Part shown: in pieces, positions 10,357 through 21,448 of the stretch
Layout: each line of letters opens with the position of its first letter
Position numbering within the stretch: position 1 is the first letter of the stretch
From: Prorocentrum cordatum
Lineage: Eukaryota > Sar > Dinophyceae > Prorocentrales > Prorocentraceae
Length of the DNA: 64,000 nucleotides
Direction: 5' to 3'
NCBI GenBank assembly: GCA_963575745.1
Contig: CAUYUJ010016064.1
Coordinates: 113,501-177,500 of the forward strand
Position numbers and translations under genes: made by a program
Notes under the pieces: generated by a model
The model's input: only the letters and a program-made list of their open reading frames with translations
Database searches by the model: none
What the model was told of the DNA's origin: nothing

Positions 10357-11886
10357 TCAAAGGGAAAGGTGCCGGAAGCACTCCGCCGGCCGCATTGACG
10401 CCTGCGTGTGATCATCTTCTCCCAACAACCCTCCGATTGCAAACCCAGCGCGGTCGAGGTGCTTGACGTAGAAATTCAGATACTGGGTGCCCTGCTGTGT
10501 GCGACCACGGGCGATCTTTATCTCTACCACCCCAAACTTTGTCCATTTCATCCCTTGACCCTGAACGCTGAAACGAAGACCGCCAGCCTGCCTCGCCTCC
10601 GCCCACGTCCCTGTGAGATTTACTTCTTGAAAGTACATGTCTGCGCAATGTCCACCCAAATTATGCGCCAAGGCCTCTACATGAAGCATCGTCATCTCGG
10701 CACGCTCTCCCTGCGGAATCTGTATCAAAACGTGCTTGCCGGGCTGCATCAAGTCGAACCGCTCACCAAAAATGTTCTGCAAATGCGGATCGCCAGTGGC
10801 AGCCACCGATCCGCCGGCTCCACCCGCCATGGGAGCTCCAGCAGGAAACGTCGGGTGTGGCGTCGGCCAACCTGGAGGATACGTCGGGCTGGGCGTCGGG
10901 CTGGGCGTCGGGAAGGCCGTCGGGTAGGCCGTGGGGTAGGGCGTCGGGTAGGGCGTGGGGTAGGGCGTCGGGAAAGCCGTGGGAAAGGGCGTCGGGCTGG
11001 GCGTCGGGTAGGGCGTCGGGTAGGGCGTGGGGTAGAGCGTCGGGCTGGGCGTGGATAGGGAGTCGGGTAAGGGCGTGGGGTAGGGCGTCGGGCTGGGCGT
11101 CGGGCTGGGCGTCGGGTAGGGCGTCGGGTAGGGCGTCGGGTAGGGCGTCGGGTAGGGCGTCGGGCTGGGCGTCGGGTAGGGCGTCGGGTAGGGCGTCGGG
11201 TAGGGCGTCGGGTAGGGCGTCGGGCTGGGCGTCGCCTCCGAGCAGGTGCATCCGCCACACGTCGGGCTGCTTTTGCCGAAGGTAATCTGGAAGTAAGCGC
11301 CCCTGTGGAACAGACCGTCGAGAGAATCAACCTCTACCCTGATTGTGTGCGGCCCAGCTGAAAGCGAGAATGTCTGCGAGGGCATGTTGACATCGCACAT
11401 GATGCAGGTGCTGACCTGGCATGCGCTGCCCCCGTGGCCGTTTGAAGCTTGCACCGTGGTGCGCAGGACGTTGTCCACGTACAGTTCAAACTTTTCGAAG
11501 TTGGCCTCAGCGACGCCTGTCATCGCAAGGGTCAGGTCGATGGGCGAAGCGTCGTTCAAGGTAAGAACTGCGCTCCCGTGTTGCCTGGAATTCGCCACGC
11601 CACCGCAGATCGTGTCGTCATGGAAGTCGAAGCGGATGAACGCGGTGGTGCTGGACCAAGTGCCATGCACCCCATGAGAAGCGAAGGTCCACGCAGACGC
11701 GGTGTTTCCCAGTGGCGTGCAGCAGCCTTGACCCACCTGCCAGGTGCTGCACTCCGCGCGCGTGAACCGCGCGGACGTCGCGTTCTGCGCCACGTTCTCG
11801 AGCCAGCCGCTCGTTGCCAGCTGCATGCCAGACGCGCCTGATAGCCCGAGAAGCACAAGAGACCAGACCATGCCAGTCGCCACCAT
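10357..11886 (-). CDS. Secreted Pro/Thr-rich protein with C-terminal GDPH domain
   Basis: The chosen start is the ATG at 11886, giving 509 residues. It places a signal peptide at the N-terminus ([20 protein letters not shown]), and the 91 codons upstream in frame do not look like protein. Residues 21-215 form a Cys-containing, probably beta-rich domain ([31 protein letters not shown]). Residues 219-348 are a Pro-Thr-Tyr/Ser spacer built from a 12-bp repeat (PTPY). Residues 361-509 carry a GDPHL motif (365-369) followed by [23 protein letters not shown] and [14 protein letters not shown] recalls von Willebrand D domains, and this C-terminal type recurs in dinoflagellate surface or secreted proteins as I recall them. 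The gene is intronless and complete, the only clean long gene here. The substrate or partner is unknown. A role in cell covering or adhesion is an inference. Confidence 0.85.
   Translation of the reverse strand: MVATGMVWSLVLLGLSGASGMQLATSGWLENVAQNATSARFTRAECSTWQVGQGCCTPLGNTASAWTFASHGVHGTWSSTTAFIRFDFHDDTICGGVANSRQHGSAVLTLNDASPIDLTLAMTGVAEANFEKFELYVDNVLRTTVQASNGHGGSACQVSTCIMCDVNMPSQTFSLSAGPHTIRVEVDSLDGLFHRGAYFQITFGKSSPTCGGCTCSEATPSPTPYPTPYPTPYPTPYPTPSPTPYPTPYPTPYPTPYPTPSPTPSPTPYPTPLPDSLSTPSPTLYPTPYPTPYPTPSPTPFPTAFPTPYPTPYPTPYPTAYPTAFPTPSPTPSPTYPPGWPTPHPTFPAGAPMAGGAGGSVAATGDPHLQNIFGERFDLMQPGKHVLIQIPQGERAEMTMLHVEALAHNLGGHCADMYFQEVNLTGTWAEARQAGGLRFSVQGQGMKWTKFGVVEIKIARGRTQQGTQYLNFYVKHLDRAGFAIGGLLGEDDHTQASMRPAECFRHLSL
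10885..11232 (-). repeat. 12-bp coding repeat for the PTPY spacer
   Basis: On the plus strand the unit is GGGTAGGGCGTC with GGGCTGGGCGTC variants, about 25-30 copies. The minus strand reads CCC-TAC-CCG-ACG, giving Pro-Thr-Pro-Tyr, with Ser replacing Tyr in some units. A period of four codons lets copy number change without breaking the frame. Confidence 0.9.
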
Positions 11887-12589
11887 CCCGTCTAACCGAG
11901 CGAGAAAACTCTTCTCCGCGATCCACGACTTGCTGAGTGTGCAATGTCGGCTATTGAGCCTGCATGGCCACGGCATCCGGACGCTGCCCACCCGGCGCTG
12001 CTGCGGACCCGAAGTGCCACGCTGCGGGCTCGAAGCGCGACACTCCGCGACGGACCCAAGTCGGCATGGGTTTCCGCTCTGCTGGGCGGCGTCAGCCCTG
12101 AGCTTTGAGCAATCAGCCCTTGGCACTGGTCCCGCGCAGGGTGGTGCGAACAGGAGCACCCCTTGTCAGAAACAACATGATCGACCCACGACCCGGAAAG
12201 GGGCATGGAAATGTGAGGCATGGCAACGTGTTCAAGACACCTGATTGGGCGACGGGCAATTGCAATGCGGAGTGTATCGATTTTGGTGTAACGTGCTCAA
12301 GGCTGTGCTGTGCTGTGCGGTGCTGACTTGCGATATGCCATGCTGCGATTGTGCTTTATAGCGTTGTGGATCGAGTCTTCCTTTGCATCCGAGTCTAAGA
12401 CCGAACTGATCTGGATCTTGAGCTCGAGCTGTCTGAGCACATAGTAACTGCCCCAGAGCTAGTTGAAATGAAAACGTGCGGGACCCTCAATCAACTCGAC
12501 CTCAAAATCCGACTCAACTCCGAAAAGGAGCGAAAAGACACGGGGCACAGGCTCACGGACGCGCCACAGGATGTTCCAGGGGCGCAATA
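11887..12589. other. Upstream region of the secreted protein gene; no other gene seen
   Basis: This covers the 5' side of the minus-strand gene. Possible AG trans-splice acceptors exist near 11925-11945, but no relict spliced leader or strong polypyrimidine tract was found. Near 12305-12325 there is a short GTGCT repeat. Confidence 0.4.
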
Positions 12590-12900
12590 AGGGATGCGTC
12601 AGGGGGCGTGTCAGGGGGCGTATCAGGGGACGTGCCCTGGACGTGTCAGGGACCTGCCACGGCACGTGCCAAGGCGCGAGCCATGGGGCGGCCAGAGGAC
12701 GTCATACCAAGGGGCATTGCAAAGGGCGCGCCAAGGAACGAGCAGGGGAAACGCCTAGGGACGAGCCAGGAAACGCGACTGAGGACGAGCCAGAGATCAC
12801 GCCACGCCGAGTGGCGTGCTGGGGGACGTGCCAGGGCACGTCACGCCAGAACGTCGCAAGGGACGCGCCAGGAGACGCGCCAGCGCACCAGGGGACGCCC
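12590..12900. repeat. Degenerate short minisatellite (GGGACGTGCCAGG type)
   Basis: Irregular units of about 11-14 bases such as GGGGCGTGTCAGG, GGGACGTGCC and GGCGCGCCAAGG follow each other, and grade into the 75-bp array. Confidence 0.6.
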
Positions 12901-12904
12901 CACG

Positions 12905-13535
12905 GACGGGCAAGCGTTTCGCTCGAGACACCCTCAACGGATCCTCATGTTAGACATCCGCCTGGACGACCTGGACACGTCAAAAAAAGCGTCTCGCTCG
13001 AGGCATTCTCAACACATCCTCATGTTACACATCCGCATGGGCGACCTGGACACGTGAAACCAAGCGTCTTGCTCGACACGTTCCCAACACCTCCTCATGC
13101 TAGACATCCACCTGGGCGACCTGGACGCGTGAATACAAGCATTTCGCTCGAGACATTATGCCCACATCCTCATGTCACGCACTCGCCTGGGCGACCTGAA
13201 CACATGAAAACAAGCGATTCGCTCGACACATCCTCAACACATCCTCATGCTAGGCATCCGCCTGGGCGACCTGGACACGTGAAAACAAGCGGTTCGCCCG
13301 AGACATCCTCAACACGTCTTCATGTTAGACATCCGTCTGAGCGACCTGGGCACGTGAAAATAAACGTGTCGCTCCAGGCCATCTCGACACCTCCTCATGC
13401 TGGACATCCGCCTGGTCGACCTGGACACGTGAAAGCAAGCGTCTCGCTCGGAACATCCTCAACACATCTTCATGATAGACATCTGCCTGGGCGACCTGGA
13501 CACGTGAAAACAAGCGTTTCGCTGAAGATCATCTC
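12905..13535 (+). repeat. 75-bp minisatellite, about 8.4 copies, open reading frame
   Basis: AAGCG of each unit falls at 12912, 12987 and 13062 and recurs every 75 bases to about 13510. Each unit contains TTCGCTCGA, CCTCATG and GGGCGACCTGGACACGTGAA. Because 75 is 25 codons, a plus-strand frame stays open from 12571 to 13563, with the unit reading roughly SLETSSTHPHVRHPPGRPGHVK. I see no start context, signal or homology that shows it is translated. Confidence 0.85.
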
Positions 13536-13929
13536 AACCCACCAGACCTCTGGGCTGGAATGATTTTGAGCGTGTCCTTATGTAGTTTTCTTCCCACCCG
13601 CCCTCTGGGCGTAGGTGTTTGGAGCAGCTAGCTCTTGGCCCTCTGGGCTTCAATGGTCTAAAGAGATCGCTCTCTCTCTCTCTCCCAAGAATCCCACCAG
13701 CCCTCTGGGCGGAGGTGGTTTACCGAGTTTCTTCTTCCAGCTTCCCTCTTCCCCTTCGGGGAAGGGTGTACCCCTCCCCCTACCCACCTCCTTGGCCTGG
13801 AAGGAGGTTCGCGAGGGGTTGAAGCGTCCATGATGGCCTCAGCGAGAAGGAAAAAAACCATACAAGGTTTTGCGTCAAGTCTGGCCTCTTTGGGGCCAAA
13901 ACTGAGTGAGCCCCCCCCCATTCTTCAAT
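13536..13929. other. Short repeated CCCTCTGGGC motif; no gene
   Basis: ACCTCTGGGC or CCCTCTGGGC recurs about every 40-60 bases (near 13548, 13601, 13638, 13700), each followed by a G-rich or TG-rich segment. A CT microsatellite lies at 13668-13684. Confidence 0.5.
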
Positions 13930-14260
13930 CGAACTCCTGCTAGATGGCCCCAAGATGGCCCCCAAGGTTCGCAGAAGGGCCCCACGAGGGCTCCAAAAGG
14001 CGCCCGGGAGGCCCCAAGAGGCCCGCAAGGGGTCCCCGAGAGGCTCCCCAGAGACCCCGACGAGGCCCCGGGGGGCCTGTGCTTCGCTGCGTTTGCATTG
14101 GCTTGCCGAGTTCTTCTCTGTTGTCCTTGTGTTCCGTGCCCAGGTGGGCCCTGGGCAGCCCTTGGAAGCCCCCGGGGGAGCCCTGTCAGGCCATGGGCGG
14201 CGCCCCAAGGCCCCCCAGGGCCACGGAAAACCAGGAAAACGAGGAAAGCCCCCCAGAAAA
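13930..14260. repeat. GC-rich GGCCCC minisatellite tract
   Basis: The same degenerate GGCCCCAAGA-type units as 5110-8965. A non-repeat insert near 14085-14150 contains GCGTTTGCATTGGCTTGCCG. Confidence 0.75.
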
Positions 14261-15269
14261 CTGTGCAAGCAACGCGTGGAACCAAGAGAAGCAGTAATAC
14301 CATATGCTAGCACAGCGAAGAACAATGAAAAGCAGATAAACCGATGATTGCACATCAAGAACCAATGAATCCGTGATGTGTCCTTATTGTTTCGTGTGGC
14401 TGTTTCCTTGTTTGTCATTGCTTGGCATTGCTTTCCTTGTTGTTCCGCGCCTGTGGGCACCAAATGATTGGCCGACGGTGAGATGGGGAGTGCACATGCG
14501 CAGAAAGCATTCCATGTGGAAGGCAACCAACCAAAGCGTTGGAACGAGAGAGGGAAGCTTCGCTTTGAACACAAATTCGACCAGTTTCTTCTCTGGCTGA
14601 TTTACAACGTTGGGGAAACGGACAGAAGCCCCACCAGAGGGGAGGAGGGAGGAGAGGGCATGGGAGGGGGAGGGACGGGGAGGCGGGGAAGGTCGAAAAC
14701 GAAAGGGGAGGAGAGGGAAGGGGAGGGGAGGGGAGGTGAACCGCTGGCGGAGGCGGATGGGGGGGAGGCGACCGCGCCATGACGCTCGCTGGCGGCATTG
14801 CGCATGCTCGTTGGAGGAGGGATGCGGAGGAGAGGTGGGGACGAGAGCTTCGAAGCCAGAGCGCGTCCGTTGCTGAAGGCGCGACTCCGGTCTCGGGACA
14901 GGACGAGGGGTGTGTACAACTAAACTCAGATATACATTACGGTGTAAGCGTATATGATCCAGGGTCGAGGGTTCCCACGCGTCCCCCCACCCCCAAGGAA
15001 CGCACTTCTTTATTCGCGGCGATAACGGGCGTTATAGCGGGGGGGCGGGGGAGGGACATAACGTAACGCCCCCCCCGTGCGGTTTGGGCGCCAGCAGCTA
15101 CAGCTATCGTGGACCACAGCAGCTTAACAGGCTGGGGGATGAGAGCCTGCACAGCCGCATCAACAGAGTGAGGCTGTCAGGGAGGAGCCGGAGCGTTGGG
15201 AATGGCAAGTAGGGGCGTTCAAATCCTCTTCCTCTTCCACACTTCTTCTGCCTATTCCTCATCATCCGT
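14261..15269. other. No gene recognised; purine-rich tract inside
   Basis: 14620-14760 is a GGGGA-rich tract. 14270-14600 and 14880-15240 hold no frame with recognisable protein features. Near 15027-15070 there is a weak 8-bp inverted repeat (GGGCGTTA). Confidence 0.5.
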
Positions 15270-16370
15270 CGTGAGCAGCTTGCGCGGCCACCTCTGGGCT
15301 GTCTTGGGTTCCAGCCTGCTCGTCAGTGGAGTCCTCCAGGGGGGCCCTCTTGAAGTCTCCTGGAGCAGTATCGTAGCCCCCTTGGAGGAGTCTTGAAACC
15401 TCCTTGGGCCCTCTCGGTCTCGCGCCGTCCTGGGACTGTCTAGAGCCATTTCGGTCTCCTCCAGGGGACCAGTTTGGCTCATTCGGGATCCTCTTGGGGC
15501 TGTGCTGAGCCATATTGGGACCCTCTCGGGGCGCCCTCTGGCTGCTTCAAGGCCCTCTCGGAGTCATCTTCAATCGAAGCTAAAACCACGGGCGCGCTTC
15601 GCGCACGCTTAGGTTCTAGCCTAAGGCGGATCACAAGCTCATCCTGTGCCTGCCCTCCATGTGGAAGTCAAGTTCGTCTCATTCCTCCTCGCTCTCCTCC
15701 TCACCATCCGTCTCCTCTCCCCGCTACTCCCCACTGCCATCCTCCTCACCTGGTTCGTCCTCCTCTCTTGTCTATCTCATGACCTGAGACCTGTTGCACG
15801 CACAGGCACCGACGGAAGAGGGGGAAGCAGCGATGGGGCAGCGGGGGAGGAGGGATGAGGGGAGGAGGCACGAGAGGAGAGAGCAGGCATGGAAGACAGG
15901 GAAGGGAACGGAGGCCCCCGCTTCTGCATGCGCCAGAGACCGCCACGGCGGCGACGCCGCTGGCCTGCTGGTACCCTCCAGGAGGATCCCGCCCGGAGGG
16001 GGCCTCTTGGGGCCTCCAAGAGGGTCATAAGGGGGGCATGCTGGGAGCCCTACCCGCGAGCACAGTTCGCAAGACCCCTCTCGCCCCCCCCTGGAATCAA
16101 TCCCTCTTGGCTTCCTCTCGGAGCTCTCTCGGGGCCTCTTCAGCCGCCTTGGGGGCCCCTTCAACCGCATTGGGGGGCCATCCTGGGCCCGCTTGGGACG
16201 CCTTGGGGCGACCAGGAAGGCCCCATCAGGTCGTCTTCCCGGGAGTGTCCATAAGGCTCTCTTGGGATGTTGTGGGGTCGTGAGGCCATCGAGGGCCCTC
16301 TCAGAGCGCTGCAAAACCTTCTTGGGCGGGTCTTGGCGGTCTTCAGGGCCTCGTGGTGCCTCAGAGCGAC
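15270..16370. repeat. GC-rich minisatellite tract (CCTCTTGGGG type)
   Basis: Degenerate units such as GGCCCTCTCGGG and CCTCTTGGGGCC occur at 15280-15570 and 15990-16370, the reverse orientation of the 5110 family. Between them (15575-15985) the sequence is CT-rich or GGA-rich without a gene. Confidence 0.7.
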
Positions 16371-17359
16371 TTCACTGTCCGACTGCGCGACTGGATGCAG
16401 GGCTGGCAGAGGGGGCCCGGCGGCTGGTCTGAAAACTGCCTCGTCCGCCCACGGATCGCCCTCCGAATGGCCCCCCATCCGTTTCCTGAGTAATCGGGTT
16501 CACCGCCGCCCTTGCAGCGGGCGCCCGCGTCGCAGGGGACCGAGGAACGAGCGCGCGAAGGGGCGGGAACGAGACCAGGACCCGAGCCGCAATTCTCGTC
16601 AGCCCCGTTGTCCTCTAAGCCGAGTCCCTGGGAGAACCAATTCAAAAACTGGGCGCCCGGAGCTTGCTTGGCCCCCAACCTTGCAATCGCCCTCTTGGTC
16701 TGACCCCTTGGCAATGCTGTACTTGGAGCCCGGCGTCGCATGACGGAGGGGCTCACAGACATATGGGAGCCGACCAGGGAGATCAAGGTACCTGGCGCGC
16801 AGCTGAGCTCCTATGGATGTGAATTCGAAGCAGATACCAATGCGAGGTTCCCACAGCATCGCTCGATACAACTGGCAAGACATGGCGCGCGCACGCGCGT
16901 GCTGAGTGACACGCGATCAAGCAACATCGCTCGATACAACTGGCAAGACATGGCGCGCGCACGCGCGTGCTGAGTGACACGCGATCAAGCAATCTAGATG
17001 GCTGGGCGGTGTTCCACCAGCAGGCGCACACGTGCACCGCGCATCTGGGCACGCACGAGCTGCCCCCCAACGCGGTCAAGCTGAACGGGCAATACTTTCA
17101 GGCGCACGACCCATGGGATCTGTAAAGATCCGTTGCGGACAGCCTAACTTCCTGACGTGGACAACGTTTGAATCACGAAAACCGATGCCTGAATGCCTAG
17201 AACAACTGAGCGTCCGCAAAACGGATGCACGGCACGAACCCATCGCACACGTTGCCTCACTCCGCCTGGCGACCAGCTACAGCTCTTGCTTCAGACAGAA
17301 GTAGGACAGGATGACCATTGCGAGTGGGCAGCCACTCGCCCCCCTTGGTTGCTGCGACT
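16371..17359. other. No gene recognised; possible remains of the adjacent LINE
   Basis: On the minus strand this follows the endonuclease fragment of the LINE at 17360-18904 and could hold its degraded continuation, but I could not identify motifs. It contains the 68-bp duplication listed separately. Confidence 0.35.
16857..16992. repeat. 68-bp tandem duplication
   Basis: GCTCGATACAACTGGCAAGA begins at 16861 and again at 16929. The two copies are nearly identical, and each contains the alternating GCGCGCGCACGCGCG segment. This looks recent. Confidence 0.9.
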
Positions 17360-18904
17360 GTCCACCTACTCGCCGGGCTTGATCCACTTGGACTTCGGCC
17401 GAGCACGACTCGCGAACGGCTTCAGCGACGCTTGACGGGCACGCGTCGCCCACGTGCTCATGCCTTGCTTCCCCACGTGCGTCTCACACACTGCTAGATA
17501 GTCGCGACTGGAAGACAATGCCGCGAGGAAGTCCCAGACCTTGTCGCCCATGCACGTGACGCTTGGAAACAACATACTTGTGGTAGTAGGACCAGCGGCA
17601 TCACTGGCAATAGTCCCCGCGTGCTGATTCGCCGCAGAAACATCGGCTCCTGCCAAACCGAATCATTCGTTTTCACGTCTAGCGTTCGTCTCGAAGCGCC
17701 GCTCGGTTTGGCTGCAGCATTCTGGGAGGCCGCGCACGTGCCGCCGCCAAGGCCGCTGCCGTCGCTGCGAACCTCTCTTGAGAGAGCCGCTCGGCCTCCG
17801 CCTTCAGCTGCTCCTCAGACGGCGCCGTGGCAGCCCCCTCACCAGAGCCCACAGCTCCTTCACCAGCTGCAGCTCCCACCATCACGTGCTTCCTGACCAC
17901 CGCCACCTGCGACACCTGGGCCCACGGCGGCAGTCTTGCGTTTCTTGCTCATCCTGTCCAAGACCTTCTCGGCCTTGCCGATTTTGTCCCAAAACAGATT
18001 GAGATCCGCGTCTTTGGACTCGAAGCTCTGCTTCCACGTCTCCACCTCGGCCTTGAGTTGGCACAGAGCCTGCTTGTCACTTCCCTCGCACTCCCACTCT
18101 TCGGACGTGTCGAACACCTCCGAATTCATCCGGATGTTCATCGTTGGCTGCGTGCCGCCTGCACTAGCGGCCGCCGCCTCGGAAACACGCACGCCTTCTA
18201 CCTCGACCAACGCAGCCGCGGCGTCCTTCTTCGCGCGCCCCACGAGCGCCAGCTCCTTGGCGGCGGCCTGCTCCTTGGCCTCGGCGGCTTGGAGCTGGGC
18301 GCGCAGCCTGGGCACCTGCGACTCCAGCTGCTCGTGCCTGTGGCTGGCCGCCCGCCACGCTCCGTCGGCTCGTTTGACCGACTGCGCCGCCGTCTTACCA
18401 GACGAAACGGGAAGCGTGGCGAGGCGGCTGCGCTGGGCCTCGAGCGCCTTCCTCATCTCCACGTCCTGCGCCGAGCGCAGGGCCTTCTCCGACAAGCCAG
18501 CCCAGCTGCTTGGCCACCAACTCCCTTTGCTTGCGCCCTCTCCCACGAGAACGGTGGCTACCGTTGCCCGTGTTTTCCCAACCCGAATCGTCCTCGAAGA
18601 GGACGTGACAATCGGGCCCGGGGGTACTGAACAGCTTCTTGACCTGGACAATACTGGCACTTCATACCGTTGGAACGAATATTCTCGTTGTACTCGCACC
18701 TCCGGCAGTTTCCGCACCGCGTCCATGGCCTACACGCGCGTGGCGGCGACATCCCTGCTTTCGCGGACACTCGTAAAGTTGGCGAAATCACAAGTGTACG
18801 TAATCAAGCACCACGTCAAGGTACATGGAAGGACTTGCGCGGAAATGGGTGTGCAAAAACACCCAGGCCTCTGAACCGCTTGCTCGAGCCCAAGCGGCTT
18901 GAGC
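17360..18904 (-). pseudogene. LINE retrotransposon, 5' part (zinc finger, coiled coil, endonuclease start)
   Basis: Minus-strand order: a Cys-rich finger (CGNCRRCEYNENIRSNGMKCQYC, near 18720-18650), then a frame at 18726-17860 with a long Ala/Glu/Lys-rich coiled coil (RLRAQLQAAEAKEQAAAKEL) and a basic MSKKRKTA stretch, then, after a frame break, 17656-17366 with an endonuclease-like start (VWDFLAALSSSRDYLAVCETH, ending GWIKPGE-like). ETH resembles the metal-binding Glu motif of APE-type endonucleases. This order matches the LINE at 53853-61007. The 5' edge abuts a (TCC)n array (minus-strand sense), and the first bases (GCTCAAG-CCG...GGGCTCGAG, 18904-18882) resemble two fused partial spliced leaders, though weakly. 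Frameshifts show it is dead. Confidence 0.65.
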
Positions 18905-20655
18905 GAGGAGGAGGAGGAGGCGGAGGAGAAGGAAAAGGAGGAGGGAGGCGGAGAAGAACGAGGGAGGAGGGAGAAGGGACGAGGAGCAGGAGGAAGAGCA
19001 GGAGAGAGGAGGAACGAGGAGGAGCAGCATGGGAGGGGGAGGGCCCCAGCGTCGGGCCTCCTCTCCCTCCGCGGGCGATGTTCCCTGTCGCGCTTCCGCG
19101 GCAGGAGGGCACTGGCCAGGGTCGAGCGGCGCCGGGGCGCCGGCGGCCCTGGGGGAGAAAAGGATCGGAGGAGGAGACGAAGGAGGAAGAGGAGGAGGAG
19201 GCGGAGGCGGACGGGGATGCGGAAGGAGACGGAGGAGGAAGAGGAGGAGGAAGAGGAGGAGGAGAAAAAGGAAGGGGGAGAGAAGGAGCAGAAAGGAAAA
19301 GGAGGAGGAGGAGGAGGAGGAAAAAGAAGGAGCAGAAAGGGAAAGGAGGAGGAGGATGAGAAGGAGACAGGGGGGAAGGAAGAAGCATGATGGAAAAGGA
19401 GGAGGAGGAGAAAGGGGGGAGAGAAGGAGCAGGAAGGGAGACGGAGAAGAAGGAGGAGGAGGAGTAAGGAGGGAGAGAAGGAGCAGAAAGGAAAAGGAAG
19501 AGGGGGAGGAGGGGGAAGGGGGGAAAAATGAGCAGGAAGGGGAGGAGGAGGAGGAGGAGGAGGAGGAGGAGGAGGAGGAGGAGGAGGAGGAGAGGAGGAG
19601 GAGGAGGAAGAGGAGGAGGAGGAGGAGGGAGGAGGAGGAGGAGGAGGAGGGGGAAGGGGAAGAGAAGGAGCAGAAAGGAGAGAAGAGAGGAGGAGGAGGA
19701 GGAGGAGGAGGACGAGGACGAGGAGGAGGAGGAGGAGGAGGAGGAGGAGGAGGAGGAGGAGGAGGAGGAGGAGGAGGAGGGGGGAACGGGGGAGAAAAGG
19801 AGCAGGAAGGGAGAGAGAGGAGGAGGAGGAGGAGGAGGAGGAAAGGGGGGAGAGAAGAGCAGAAAGGAAAAGGGAGAAGGAGGAGGAAAGGAGGAGGAGA
19901 AAAAGGAAGGGGGAGAGAAGGAGCAGAGAGGGAAAGGAGGAGGAGGGGGAATGGGTGAGAAAAGGAACAGGAAGGGAGAGGAGGAGGAGGAGAGGAGGAG
20001 GAGGACGAGAAGGAGGAGAAGAGGAGAGGGAGGAGGAGGGGAAGGGGGGAGAGAAGGAGCAGAAAGGGAAAGAGGAGGAGGAGGGGGAATGGGGGAGAAA
20101 AGGAGCAGGAAGGGAGAGGAGGAGGAGGAGGAGGAGGAAACGGGGAGAGAAGGAGCAGACAGGAAAAGGAGGAGGAGGAGGAGGAGGAGAAAAAGGAAGG
20201 GGAGAGAAGGAGCAGAAAGGGAGAGGAGGAGGGGGAATGGTGAGAAAAGAAGCAGGAAGGGAGAGGAGGAGGAGGAGGAGGAGGAGGAGAAGGGGGAGAG
20301 AAGGAGCAGAAAAGAGGAGGAGGAGGAGGAGGAGGAGGAGGCGGAGGCGGAGGAGGAAGGGGGGAGAGGAGGAGCAGAAAGGAAAAGGAGGAGGAGGAGG
20401 AAGGGGGAGAAAAGGAGCATAAAGGAAAAGGAGGAGGAGGAGGGTGAGGGAAGGAGCAGAAAAGAAAAGGAGGAGGAACGGGAGAAGGAGAAGGACGAGG
20501 AGGAGGAGGACAAGGAGGAGGAGGAGGAGGGGGCGGAGGCGGAGGAGGAAGGGGGGAGAGAAGGAGCAGAAAAAGAGAAGAGGAGGAGGATGGGGAGGGG
20601 GAGAGAGAAGGAGCAGGAAGGAGGAGGAGGAGGAGGAGGCGGAGGCGAAGGAGGA
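18905..20655. repeat. (GGA)n-rich polypurine array, about 1.75 kb
   Basis: Imperfect GGA/GAA triplets are interrupted by a recurring segment GAGAAGGAGCAGAAAGG or its variants, giving a loose higher-order pattern. The strand asymmetry is extreme: almost pure purine on the plus strand. Long Ser/Pro/Leu frames on the minus strand and Glu/Arg/Gly frames on the plus strand are artefacts. A non-repeat island at about 19040-19165 interrupts it. Confidence 0.95.
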
Positions 20656-21440
20656 TTACAGGATTACAGTCATAGTGACGCCAGCCAGTTTCCCGCCAGC
20701 GCCCTGCGGTCCAGGGCCCACGGCATGGCCACTGAGGCCAGCCTCTCAGGACCCAAAACAAATCGAAGGGCACCTTGGAAACAGGGTGCTTGCCCTCCAG
20801 GATGAGATCAAGGGCAGCTCTGGCCCCCTTGGCCATCTTGAGAGGTTGCCTACAGACACCTTTCAAAAGGGGCCCGATCCGTTGGCTCGAGTAGGAGCCA
20901 CAGTTCAAGCAAAACAAAGAGGGCCCCTTCGTTTGCATACGATGCCCACGAGCAGTGACACCAGCAAAAGGATCGCCATCCCTGGCCCCTGAAGCGGTCC
21001 CTCCAGAAGACGAAGCCCCCGGGCACACGGGCGGCCCCGAACCATCACACACAGCCGAAGCCGCCGCAAGCGCCACACGGACCGCCTCAGGAGGCCCCAT
21101 CGGAGACGCTTCCGAAAACCTGCCCCCAGGAGAGAAGGCGAGGCGAACTAAAGCCGTCTGCGCCTCCGAGGGTTCACACGTCCTGCCGCTGCCCTGGGTG
21201 TACAGTCTGACACACGCCTGGGTCCTAGCCTGGAGTCCACACTTCCGACATACACGACCGCTAGGACCCAGGGCCCAAAACTCATGCTCCAAAAGAATCA
21301 ACAGTTTCTCATTGTTTGGGGCCACCTGCTTCATTCCTTGATGCACAGGCGCCTCCCTCAACTGACTGTTCACTGCATCTTTGGCACCTGCAAGCTGGTC
21401 CGTCGCCCAAGCAAAGAACTTACACTCCTTCTTTACACGC
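20656..21440 (-). pseudogene. LINE 3' fragment: two C-terminal zinc fingers and 3' tail
   Basis: An open minus-strand frame from 21373 holds two copies of a C-terminal module: CRKCGLQARTQACVRLYTQG...CEPS followed by ALVRLAFSPGG, and CLNCGSYSSQRIGPLLKGVC followed by ALDLILEGKHP. CxxC-G...C followed by a basic L-x-x-G-x-HP segment is what I know from the C-termini of dinoflagellate LINE proteins, and a similar module ends the LINE at 60172-60776. The 3' end carries TGTAATCC twice and then runs straight into TCC repeats. Everything upstream of the fingers is missing, as expected for 5'-truncated retrotransposition. Confidence 0.6.
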
Positions 21441-21448
21441 CTAAGCTC

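Noticed and set aside
12571-13563. 330-codon plus-strand frame over the 75-bp minisatellite
   Set aside because: Openness follows from a period of 25 codons. No homology, signal or transcript evidence, so listed as a repeat only.
15027-15070. GGGCGTTA inverted repeat resembling the ends of the MITE at 26934
   Set aside because: Arms match over only about 8 bases and the enclosed sequence is G-rich. No target duplication.
18788-20655. Very long minus-strand frame rich in Ser, Pro and Leu
   Set aside because: It is generated by the (TCC)n repeat. Only the part above 20656 encodes recognisable protein.
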